64,000 nucleotides of DNA. Source: Deferribacteraceae bacterium UBA6799. GTDB lineage: Bacteria; Chrysiogenota; Deferribacteres; Deferribacterales; Geovibrionaceae. The translations under genes were made by a program, and so were the position numbers. Under the pieces are notes generated by a model that saw only the letters and a list, made by a program, of their open reading frames with translations, did no database searches and was not told the origin of the DNA. Position 1 is the stretch's first letter, and every line of letters begins with the position of its first letter. The stretch lies in the NCBI GenBank assembly GCA_002452335.1, contig DKFJ01000004.1, positions 183,574 to 247,573 on the forward strand. Reading direction: 5' to 3'. Shown piece after piece: positions 16,675-24,013 of the stretch.

Positions 16675-17042
16675 TTATGGAAGATCTTAAGATTCTGGTT
16701 GTGGACGACGAAGAACATACAAGGCTCGGCTATGCTGAGATACTGAAAATGGGCGGATACGAAGTGGACATGGCGGGCGATGGTCTGGAAGGTCTGATGA
16801 TGGCTGAAAACAAACAGTATGACCTGATCATCACTGACCTGAGAATGCCCAAAATGAACGGTATGGAGTTCATGGATAAACTTAACGAGAAGAATATAGA
16901 CACTAAAAAGATTGTCATCACAGCCTTCGGTTCATATAAATCATACAAGGACACAGCGGCTCAGGGCGCCTGTATCTATCTGAACAAACCCGTCAGGGCA
17001 GCAGATCTGGAAACGGCTATATCCGAAGCCTTCAGGAAATAA
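16671..17042 (+). CDS. Stand-alone response regulator receiver domain
   Basis: The 123-residue protein is a single REC domain without an output domain. It has the acidic pair Asp12-Asp13, the phospho-acceptor Asp56 (LIITDLRMP), the switch Thr84 (VITAF) and the invariant Lys106 (LNKPV). It overlaps the tandem-Hfq stop codon by an ATGA, so the two are translated together. No cognate kinase is adjacent, though the window encodes several. The sequence around Asp56 is closer to NtrC-type receivers than to CheY. It overlaps the convergent ferredoxin-domain gene by 11 bases. Confidence 0.88.
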   Translation: MIMEDLKILVVDDEEHTRLGYAEILKMGGYEVDMAGDGLEGLMMAENKQYDLIITDLRMPKMNGMEFMDKLNEKNIDTKKIVITAFGSYKSYKDTAAQGACIYLNKPVRAADLETAISEAFRK

Positions 17043-18807
17043 TCTTCATCTCGCATTCTTTCTGGGTCTCTGTGAAAACATCGTCAGAATCCAGACTAAT
17101 GATCTCATGCACACCGAATCGCTTCTGAAAATATGTCTCTATGTCCTTCTCCTGAAAAAACTGCACTGCGAATATAGAAGGATCACCTGAAAAAGTCTTA
17201 AGCCTTCTCTCATATTTCTTCGGCACAGCGGAAAGAGTGAGCAGATCGTCCGCCAGAGTGGCGCTGTCTGTCAGTGTATAAAAAACAATATTGTCGATGT
17301 TCCCGAATTTTTTCTCGGTATACGCAATCACCGTGCGGATAAAAAGCCTGAATCTGTTCAGCGCGTCCAGAGCGTTCTGGTCTATATACAGATCGCAACC
17401 CTGCTTACGGAAAACATTGAACCTTTTAAGCCCGTCATGTTTGCCCAGCTTAACAGTTATCTCCAGAGGCATCAGATCCATCACGGCGGTTCTGTCTTTC
17501 AGCTGAAGCCGTTTGTCGGCGAGCCCGGTTTTCATAAAAATAACCGCTGTGTGGAAAAAAACAGTGAACGAAATGGAGTCCGGCAGGTGAAAAGAATCTT
17601 TAACCGTCGTCTCCAGCATGTCGTCGCTGAGTCCTATAATAGGGTTCTTACCGTTGAATTCGCTCATGGACAGCAGGCTGTCGGAGTCTATATATCCTGC
17701 CTCCAGCTCGTACAGGTTGCCGTCATCGAGGAAATATGCCTTCTCCAGAGAATCCAGAGGAATCAGCAGACGTTTGCCCGGTGTCTGGTTGACAAAACGG
17801 AGAAAACGCACCATGTCCCTGTGGTTCTGCATGGGCTGAAGGATCTCTATGAGAAAACCGCCTATGTTTATGGATGTGTATATGACAAGGTTAAAAAGCT
17901 CTTTCCCTTCGAAATAGCAGTCGTCCAGCATGACTATCACACGTTCCACGTCTTTTACATTTATGTTGTTATAGATAAAATCGCTGAGCAGATGCTTTTC
18001 CAGAAGCACCTCAATGCGCTCATCTGTCTTGATCATTCCTTTGGAAGCCAGATTTGCTATTCCGGCGCTGTAGTGAAAATACTGAATTCCGTCCGGCTGC
18101 TGAACCAGAAGCAGACCGTCGTTGCTGTATGAATCGTCTTCATAAGCGGGGGTGGAGGCTCTGTTGGTTATTTTTACTGAATCATCTTTCTGAGGTTCCT
18201 GCGGGGCTGCCTCAGGTTCTTTTATCTGCTGAACAGGCTCTTCCTCCTGCATGAACCGTGGGGTGACCGGCTCCTGCTGAGGCTCTTCAAATGTTTCACG
18301 TAAAACAAAATCATCATCATCCACTGAGTCGTCAACGATCAGCTCCGGCTCCTGTTCCTCCGGAACGTGCAGAGGCTCATTGGAAGCGGGCAGGTCGGGT
18401 TTGATGAACATATCCGAGTGCAGATATGATTTAAATTCGTTTTCCTCTACTTCTCCGTTGCTCTTCACTATCTTCATGCTGACGATGCCGGGATTAACAT
18501 TCTCACGTTTGGCGGCTTCCTGCGTGTCCACTTTTATATCGGATTTCACAGTATACTGGCAAGCCAGCCTCATTCCGCTCTCTATGCTGGTTTCCGCCAG
18601 CACCAGACGCTCTTTCTTGGTGGGTTTGTTCACGTCATTGCCGGAAATCTTAACCTTGCACTTGCCGCACTGGCTGCTTCCGTCACACAGCATCTTTTCT
18701 ATCAGCCCGTGCTCTCTGAGCACAGCATACAGATTCGACCCGTGCTTAACTTCCAGCACGGTGTTCTTGTTGGTGACAGTCACTTTGTATTTTCTGGACA
18801 GAAACAT
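17032..18807 (-). CDS. 2Fe-2S ferredoxin-domain protein with large C-terminal region of unknown function
   Basis: The 591-residue protein begins with a plant-type [2Fe-2S] domain (residues 5-95) with ligands Cys41, Cys47, Cys50 and Cys83. An acidic Pro/Gln/Glu-rich linker spans about 120-215. The remaining about 370 residues are not securely recognisable. The overall plan (N-terminal 2Fe-2S domain, linker, long C-terminal part) recalls RACE/DUF4445 corrinoid-activating proteins. However, I do not see clear ASKHA phosphate motifs, so this may be a degenerate relative or a separate family. A GGGGGT element precedes the ATG and a sigma-28-like promoter lies further up. The linker contains a parS-like sequence. 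Confidence 0.7.
   Translation of the reverse strand: MFLSRKYKVTVTNKNTVLEVKHGSNLYAVLREHGLIEKMLCDGSSQCGKCKVKISGNDVNKPTKKERLVLAETSIESGMRLACQYTVKSDIKVDTQEAAKRENVNPGIVSMKIVKSNGEVEENEFKSYLHSDMFIKPDLPASNEPLHVPEEQEPELIVDDSVDDDDFVLRETFEEPQQEPVTPRFMQEEEPVQQIKEPEAAPQEPQKDDSVKITNRASTPAYEDDSYSNDGLLLVQQPDGIQYFHYSAGIANLASKGMIKTDERIEVLLEKHLLSDFIYNNINVKDVERVIVMLDDCYFEGKELFNLVIYTSINIGGFLIEILQPMQNHRDMVRFLRFVNQTPGKRLLIPLDSLEKAYFLDDGNLYELEAGYIDSDSLLSMSEFNGKNPIIGLSDDMLETTVKDSFHLPDSISFTVFFHTAVIFMKTGLADKRLQLKDRTAVMDLMPLEITVKLGKHDGLKRFNVFRKQGCDLYIDQNALDALNRFRLFIRTVIAYTEKKFGNIDNIVFYTLTDSATLADDLLTLSAVPKKYERRLKTFSGDPSIFAVQFFQEKDIETYFQKRFGVHEIISLDSDDVFTETQKECEMKIIS
18292..18307. promoter_or_regulatory. Second parS-like site inside the ferredoxin-domain gene
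   Basis: TGTTTCACGTAAAACA matches the parS consensus at 15 of 16 positions; a G is replaced by A at position 11. It lies in the low-complexity linker of the 17032-18807 gene, about 2.3 kb from the candidate origin. Secondary parS sites with one mismatch are common near origins. Confidence 0.5.
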
Positions 18808-18854
18808 AAATACCCCCGGCGTAATGAGAAAAAGCTGCGGACGCTTATAACCCT

Positions 18855-18881
18855 AAATCGGCACGAAGAAGATCAACTTGA
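18855..18881 (-). promoter_or_regulatory. Sigma-28 (FliA)-like promoter for the ferredoxin-domain gene
   Basis: On the minus strand, TCAAGTTG (18881-18874), 11 bases, then GCCGATTT (18862-18855) resemble the flagellar sigma-28 consensus TAAAGTTT-N11-GCCGATAA. Each half matches at six of eight positions with exact spacing. It lies 48 bases before the start codon and overlaps the end of the upstream MscS-type gene. fliA is in the same cluster. Confidence 0.45.
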
Positions 18882-20054
18882 CCCTAATTTAGAAAAATCA
18901 TAACCGGAAGGATGCTGAAAAATTCTGAGATCAAAATCTTTTACAGCAGCGGTAAGGTGATCGAATATATCAGACTGAATATCTTCATACTCAGACCAGT
19001 TGGTAGTGGTGGTGAACACATAAATCTCGATAGGCAGACCCTCTGATCCGGAAGGAAGCTGGCGCACTATCAGCGTCATGTCTTTATGCAGTTTGGGATT
19101 ATTCTTCAGATATTCTTTTATATAAACACGGAAAGTGCCGAGATTTGTGAGTTTCCTCTTGTTGATATCCCTGCCTTCAGCGTCTATGTCTTCATGAAGC
19201 TTCTGATCGAGGTAGTCTTTGATCAGGTTGATTTTCGAAAATTTTTCTATGGAGGCACGGTCCAGAAAACGGATTGTTGATTGATCTATAGATATGGACC
19301 TCTTTATTCTGCGTCCGCCTGATTCTGTCATGCCCCGCCAGTTTTTGAAAGAGCTGTCCAGAAATTTGCTGGTGGGGATGGTGACTATCGTTTTGTCAAA
19401 GTTGCGCACACGCACGGTATAGAGAGCTATATCCATAACCTCGCCGTCGGCGCCCATGTTCGGCATTTCTATCCAGTCGCCGTTGTGGAGCAGATCATTG
19501 AAGACGATCTGAAGTCCGGCGATGAAGCACATGATGGTATCTTTGAAAACGAACATCAGAACGGCGGTCATAGCGCCCAGTCCGCTCAGTATTCCCAGCG
19601 GAGATTTTCCGACACCTATGCATATTGTAACTATTATACCGAGGAAAGCCGTGATAACCTGCATGAGCTGTATGTAGCCTTTTATCGGTCTCTTGGCGGA
19701 TACCTCGAACTGGTTGTATATCTTGTTGATAAGTGTAAAAAGCCTGATAAAGAAAATCGTAATGTTGGCGGCTATATACGCTGAGATGATCTGAATCAGG
19801 TAGTGGGGGATTTTTATGATATCCGCTGAATAGATGAAAACCAGAGCGGGAGCTATCATAGCGAGCTGCCCGAAGATGCCGGATTCTATAATCAGATCGT
19901 CATAAGTGTTCTCTGTTTTCTGAAAAAATCTATGAAGAGCGGATACAATGACTTTTTTTACTATAAAATAACTGAAAAGAGCTATCAGAGCGACAATAAG
20001 AAGCTCAGATGACTCAGTGAAGAAGTTTTTTAGGTAGCTAAGGGTTTTGTCCAT
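18873..20054 (-). CDS. MscS-family mechanosensitive ion channel
   Basis: The 393-residue membrane protein is of the MscS superfamily and resembles the YbdG subgroup in size and in its extended C-terminus. Several transmembrane helices fill the first about 150 residues. The pore-lining helix region reads GILSGLGAMTAVLMFVFKDT and is followed by the beta domain (NDLLHNGDWIEMPNMGADGEVMDI). It should release solutes on osmotic downshock. It starts one base into the stop of the FliK-like gene (TGATG), so it is translated with the flagellar-cluster genes, an unusual position for such a channel. Confidence 0.88.
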   Translation of the reverse strand: MDKTLSYLKNFFTESSELLIVALIALFSYFIVKKVIVSALHRFFQKTENTYDDLIIESGIFGQLAMIAPALVFIYSADIIKIPHYLIQIISAYIAANITIFFIRLFTLINKIYNQFEVSAKRPIKGYIQLMQVITAFLGIIVTICIGVGKSPLGILSGLGAMTAVLMFVFKDTIMCFIAGLQIVFNDLLHNGDWIEMPNMGADGEVMDIALYTVRVRNFDKTIVTIPTSKFLDSSFKNWRGMTESGGRRIKRSISIDQSTIRFLDRASIEKFSKINLIKDYLDQKLHEDIDAEGRDINKRKLTNLGTFRVYIKEYLKNNPKLHKDMTLIVRQLPSGSEGLPIEIYVFTTTTNWSEYEDIQSDIFDHLTAAVKDFDLRIFQHPSGYDFSKLGSS

Positions 20055-21586
20055 CAGATAATCACCTCGAAACTGCCCAGATCGGCAGAGATATCTTTTT
20101 TAGGATCGAGCATCTCAAGATCCTGTTTACTAAATTTGTACCAGTGTATGGAGCCGTTTTCAAGCTCGAGATCGGAAAGCTCTTTAGAAATATCCTTTTC
20201 TGTCTTTACAGACACGCTGAATTTGTTTTTGGTCTGGCGGATTATTATCAGGGTTTCTCCCAGTTCGGAGAAGGTTGTGGAAACATAGACAGTTCCAGAG
20301 CCCTCTTTGCCTGGTTTATACCGCAGAAGGGTATCGTCCACATTCTCGTCCTTCGTTTTCAGAAAAGCGAGTATACCCCCCGCCAGAAACATGTTTGTCA
20401 CCTGCATGCGTGTCAGGCTGTCCTTCGCGGAAGTGTCCTGATTCAGAAGGGCGTTGAACTTCTCGTCCCCTGCCACATCCTGTCCGTTCAGCAGCTTATT
20501 TTCAAAATTGAGACCGGAATCTTTCAGAGACTGCTTCAGTTTTTCCGCAGTGATATCCTCCATGCTCACATGCTGAAATTTTCCAAAAGCCTTCATTATC
20601 TTTTCAATATCGAATCCTGTCACCTGCTGTTTTACATATGACTGGTCCAGAGTCTCTACAGGCGTTCTGAGGATACTTAGGTCTATCAGTGAGCTTTTAG
20701 AGGTGACTTCCGCCAGCAGTGATTTGAAGACCTGGGGTCCCAGCTTCAGCTCAAAGAGCGAATCTTTTATAGATACGAGCGTTTTTCCGTTTTCCTGCAT
20801 TTTCAGAATATTAATTTCGACAGTCTCTCCTTCCTCCAGCGGGATCACCCCCGCCGGCAGACGGACAGCCTGTGTTTTACCGTCCACGATGACAGCCTCA
20901 GCTGGTTTCACAGAGGAACCGGAAGTATAGGCGGTCTGTTGCTGTGGTTTCTGCGTGGAAGACGACTGCTGATCCAGTGGTATCAGACGTACGTCGGACG
21001 ATCTCAGCGTTGCCGTGCCAACGGGTTGTCTGCTGGCAGGCTGTATATCCATAGGCATGTTTGCCGAAGTCTGTTTCTGTGTCATGGAGGCGTTCTGAGC
21101 CGTGGGTTGTGTCTGTGCGGTGTCCTGCGCGGCTGTGGGGGCTGGGGACGTTCCGGGAGATGCGGTCTGCGGGGACGCTGCCTGAGCTGACTGTACAGGC
21201 GCCTGCGTCTGTTGAGGTGCTGTCTGCCCCTGTGCGGCAGGCTGTGACTGCGCGGGTGTCTGGGTGGTCTGGCTCTGGGGAGAGGTATTCTGCGACCCGG
21301 ATGTATTTGTTTTTGTCTCGGCAAATTCAGGCAGGGGAGGGTAGAGCTTCAGAGCGGTGGTGCCGTCCGGGTTTTTTACCACAACGGCGATGAAATTCTT
21401 TGATGAAGACATGTTGACATCTGTTTCAGCTGTCACCACCTTTCCTTTTATATTCAGCTGCACCATTCCGGTGGAAAGGCTCCGGACAAACTTGGCTGTA
21501 ACCTCTTCGCCCTCTTTCAGGGTGACCTCACCCTCTGCCGCCGGCGCTGTCTGCGCTGTTTGAACTTCGGGTTTAACGATTTCCAT
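20054..21586 (-). CDS. FliK-like hook-length control candidate, low-complexity Gln/Thr/Pro/Ala-rich
   Basis: The 510-residue protein has a short ordered N-terminus (about 15-95), then a disordered Gln/Thr/Pro/Ala/Ser-rich stretch to about 230, then a folded C-terminal half. The end (SELGETLIIIRQTKNKFSVS, then KELSDLELENG) resembles the FliK C-terminal domain that switches export specificity. The composition and position among flagellar genes also fit. FliK proteins are poorly conserved, so this is a family-level inference. It is followed by MscS with a one-base overlap and preceded after one base by a small membrane protein gene. Confidence 0.5.
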   Translation of the reverse strand: MEIVKPEVQTAQTAPAAEGEVTLKEGEEVTAKFVRSLSTGMVQLNIKGKVVTAETDVNMSSSKNFIAVVVKNPDGTTALKLYPPLPEFAETKTNTSGSQNTSPQSQTTQTPAQSQPAAQGQTAPQQTQAPVQSAQAASPQTASPGTSPAPTAAQDTAQTQPTAQNASMTQKQTSANMPMDIQPASRQPVGTATLRSSDVRLIPLDQQSSSTQKPQQQTAYTSGSSVKPAEAVIVDGKTQAVRLPAGVIPLEEGETVEINILKMQENGKTLVSIKDSLFELKLGPQVFKSLLAEVTSKSSLIDLSILRTPVETLDQSYVKQQVTGFDIEKIMKAFGKFQHVSMEDITAEKLKQSLKDSGLNFENKLLNGQDVAGDEKFNALLNQDTSAKDSLTRMQVTNMFLAGGILAFLKTKDENVDDTLLRYKPGKEGSGTVYVSTTFSELGETLIIIRQTKNKFSVSVKTEKDISKELSDLELENGSIHWYKFSKQDLEMLDPKKDISADLGSFEVII

Positions 21587-21587
21587 A

Positions 21588-22091
21588 TTATTGTTCCAGT
21601 CTTCTCACTATCTGCACTTCTGTAGTGGATACGCCCAACTCAGAAGCTATCTGAGTATCTGTCATGCCTATAGCTATCAGATCAGATATGCGGTCTCTGA
21701 TAGAGAGCTGGCCGGCGGGAAGGGGCGCCGTCTGTGGTGCAGCCGCCGCCGATGGCGGTGTGTTGCTTATGGCTGCCAAAAGAGCTGCCGCAGGATTATC
21801 AGGCAGAGTATCGCTTATGGTTTCCAGTCTTCTCAGCTTTTCTTCTGCCAGAGAAGCGATATCCTCCAGAATCTCCTCTTTTTTTGTTATCTCGTCCTCT
21901 AACTTATCGGCTATTCTCTCGGATTCGATAACGAGTTCTCTCAGCTCTTCCAGAAATGGATACAGATCCTTAGGACTGACGTCCGTCAGCATCTTCTGCA
22001 TTTTGATCAGGCGTGTGAACGCTATGAGCAGCATGATGAACAGCACGCATATCAGAAAGAAAGCTATGCTGATAAGTGTGGACTCAGCCAT
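21588..22091 (-). CDS. Membrane-anchored coiled-coil protein, DUF2802-like C-terminus
   Basis: The 167-residue protein has one transmembrane helix at about residues 6-27, a charged coiled coil (about 35-95) and an Ala/Pro-rich linker. It ends in a helix-turn-helix-like motif (LIAIGMTDTQIASELGVSTT). A similar ending occurs in DUF2802-type proteins in flagellar operons, whose function is not established. It overlaps the preceding gene by eight bases and is likely part of the flagellar operon. Confidence 0.6.
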   Translation of the reverse strand: MAESTLISIAFFLICVLFIMLLIAFTRLIKMQKMLTDVSPKDLYPFLEELRELVIESERIADKLEDEITKKEEILEDIASLAEEKLRRLETISDTLPDNPAAALLAAISNTPPSAAAAPQTAPLPAGQLSIRDRISDLIAIGMTDTQIASELGVSTTEVQIVRRLEQ

Positions 22092-22863
22092 TTATTTTTT
22101 TCCTTTTCAGTTTTTCTCTGTCCTTTTCAAAGACGTAATGGATGATGCCGTCACGGGTCATTTCGTCTATGTAAACGAACTCGCACTCACAGAGTCTGTT
22201 TCTGCCTGCCTCTATGAGGGATTTGATCCTGCACAGCGCGGCAAACGCTATGCCCGGAGTGCTGCTGGGGGGTGTCTGGATATAGAAGATATCACCGGGA
22301 CTGCCTTCCTGAGACAGAAAGCATACCTCGCCGCCGCTGAGATATATCATGCGGGAAGTTTTCAGCTCCGGCGACTGCTCGCTCTGTTTCAGGCTGAGCA
22401 GGTCATCCAGCTTGTTGTCTATCTGCATCAGCATCTTCAGAATGAGCTGATTGGTATACGATTCTTCAGTCAGTATCTTTTTTATCTGCGCTGTGAGACT
22501 GTTTCTGAAGCGGTTGTTGAAACTGTCCGCCTTCTGGCGGTATTCCATAACGCTGTCAGCGTCCACCGGCGTAATATCTATGGGGTCAGATACGTCTATC
22601 AGGTGATACTGCTCGCTCTTGTCGGTGAATATCTCAGATGTCTTTGTGAGAGCGGCGGTGCTGCCGTCATAGCTTTTTACAGAGACGGAGACATATTTCA
22701 GAGTGTCTCCCTCGAACCATTCCAGACGCATATAGACAGCGGATGAGAGCATCTCATCCGTAATATCCGCAGTATGCACAACTAAAGATGCCGGATCGTC
22801 ACTCCGGCATTGAATAATTTGTAGTTCATCGTTATTAAAAATTAAAAGTTTACAGTTGTTCAT
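22084..22863 (-). CDS. Flagellar-cluster protein, possibly PilZ-related
   Basis: The 259-residue soluble protein has no signal peptide. A beta-rich N-terminal part (1-100) is followed by a central helix (about 125-165, with ILKMLMQIDNKLDDLLSLK) and a beta-rich C-terminal domain (about 180-255). A helix inserted before a PilZ-like barrel is known in tetrameric PilZ proteins, and the MIYLSGGEVCFLSQE stretch resembles a PilZ strand pair. The canonical c-di-GMP motif RxxxR/DxSxxG is not evident. I do not recognise it securely. It overlaps the next gene by eight bases. Confidence 0.5.
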   Translation of the reverse strand: MNNCKLLIFNNDELQIIQCRSDDPASLVVHTADITDEMLSSAVYMRLEWFEGDTLKYVSVSVKSYDGSTAALTKTSEIFTDKSEQYHLIDVSDPIDITPVDADSVMEYRQKADSFNNRFRNSLTAQIKKILTEESYTNQLILKMLMQIDNKLDDLLSLKQSEQSPELKTSRMIYLSGGEVCFLSQEGSPGDIFYIQTPPSSTPGIAFAALCRIKSLIEAGRNRLCECEFVYIDEMTRDGIIHYVFEKDREKLKRKKING

Positions 22864-22866
22864 CGG

Positions 22867-23124
22867 TCACGCTTCCAGATCTATAATATGCCCCGTGTCG
22901 GAAACCTGTTTTCTGGCTTCCTCCTTCTGCTTTTCACGTCTTTTACGTTCCTGTTCTTCCTGTTTTCTCTTCTCGTTCTGATCGATGGTCTTGTTCTCGC
23001 TCTCTTCTGTTTCGTTCACAGATTTAGAGCGGTGTTCCTTCTCTTCCTGTATCTCATGGGTCACAGTGATATTCTTGTTATCAGCGCTGCGCTGATTAAC
23101 TTCCTGAACCTTCTCCGTTACCAA
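22867..23124 (-). CDS. Small highly charged protein, start uncertain
   Basis: An 85-residue frame is rich in Glu, Lys, Arg and Gln, with a predicted coiled coil at about 45-72. It ends in GHIIDLEA, a hydrophobic tail typical of small proteins found between flagellar and chemotaxis genes. It fills the space between cheR and the 22084-22863 gene, with its stop three bases before that gene. The start used is a TTG at 23124 with no good ribosome-binding site, and an upstream in-frame stop limits alternatives. Function unknown. Confidence 0.45.
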   Translation of the reverse strand: MVTEKVQEVNQRSADNKNITVTHEIQEEKEHRSKSVNETEESENKTIDQNEKRKQEEQERKRREKQKEEARKQVSDTGHIIDLEA

Positions 23125-23182
23125 AGAGTGCTGGACTTCTATCGGCCCTACCCCATGAGCGGTTCTCCCGTGCCGTCAGGCA

Positions 23183-24013
23183 CTATTTTCTGTAAATGAT
23201 TCCCCCTCCGAAGTTTTCCATCTTGAAACTGTCAGAGATCTTGTTAAGAGTCTCTGAGTGACCCAGATAGAGCGCCCCGGGAGTGTTCAGCGATTTGTGA
23301 AAAAGGTCTATCACTTTCTGCTTGGCAGGGATATCGAAGTAAATGAGTACGTTGCGGCAGAAGATGATGTCCAGCCTGCCAACCTTAGCGCTGAGCATGG
23401 GGTTGAACAGATTGCCCTGAAAGAACTTAACTTTACTCATTATAGCAGAGTCGAGCTGAAAAGAGAATCCGTCTTTACGGAAATATTTGTCCTGTATGGT
23501 GGGCGGAACGCCTCTGAACGAAATAGTGCGGTAGAGTCCCTTCTGGGCAAAATCAAGCACCTCGGTGTTGATGTCTGTCGCCAGGATCTCTATGCCGGCT
23601 TTTGCAAAAAGCCCAGCCTCGTTCAGCAGCATGGCGAGAGAGTAGGGTTCCTCGCCTGAAGAACAGGCGGCGGACCAGATTCTGATATTTCTCTTGCCGG
23701 CGGTTATAAGAGCCGGAATGGTTGTCTTAATCATATGGTCCATCTGAGCCCTTTCCCGAAGGAAATAGGTTTCGTTGATGGTAACCTGATTTAAGAGAAC
23801 CTCCATCTCCTCACGCTTTTTCGCGTCATATTTCAGATAGTAGATGTAGTCCTTAAAGCTGGTGAAGTTCAGTTCCTGCAATCTCTTGGACAGCCTGTTC
23901 TCCAGAAGATACTTCTTGCTGTCGGCGAAAGAGATGGCAGCATTCTTATAGATGATGTCTTTCAGCTCTACGAACTCGTCATCCTTTATTTTTATCGTTG
24001 CGGCAGTAATCAT
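23183..24013 (-). CDS. cheR: Chemotaxis protein methyltransferase CheR
   Basis: The 276-residue enzyme transfers methyl groups from SAM to glutamates of chemoreceptors. It has the all-alpha N-terminal domain (LLENRLSKRLQEL), the VTINETYFLRE motif, the SAM motif IWSAACSSGEEPYSLAM and IIFCRNVLIYFD. It starts with an ATGA overlap on the STAS-HEAT gene, so methylation is tied to the partner-switch module. CheB is encoded in the neighbouring operon. Confidence 0.95.
   Translation of the reverse strand: MITAATIKIKDDEFVELKDIIYKNAAISFADSKKYLLENRLSKRLQELNFTSFKDYIYYLKYDAKKREEMEVLLNQVTINETYFLRERAQMDHMIKTTIPALITAGKRNIRIWSAACSSGEEPYSLAMLLNEAGLFAKAGIEILATDINTEVLDFAQKGLYRTISFRGVPPTIQDKYFRKDGFSFQLDSAIMSKVKFFQGNLFNPMLSAKVGRLDIIFCRNVLIYFDIPAKQKVIDLFHKSLNTPGALYLGHSETLNKISDSFKMENFGGGIIYRK

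Noticed and set aside
17935..17955. Half of a parS-like site (GTTCCACGT)
   Set aside because: Only one half matches; the second half is CTTTTA rather than GAAAC. It is likely chance within coding sequence.
21664..22746. A 360-codon plus-strand open frame spanning two flagellar-cluster genes
   Set aside because: It is antisense to two genes in a tightly packed minus-strand operon and its translation has no recognisable domain.
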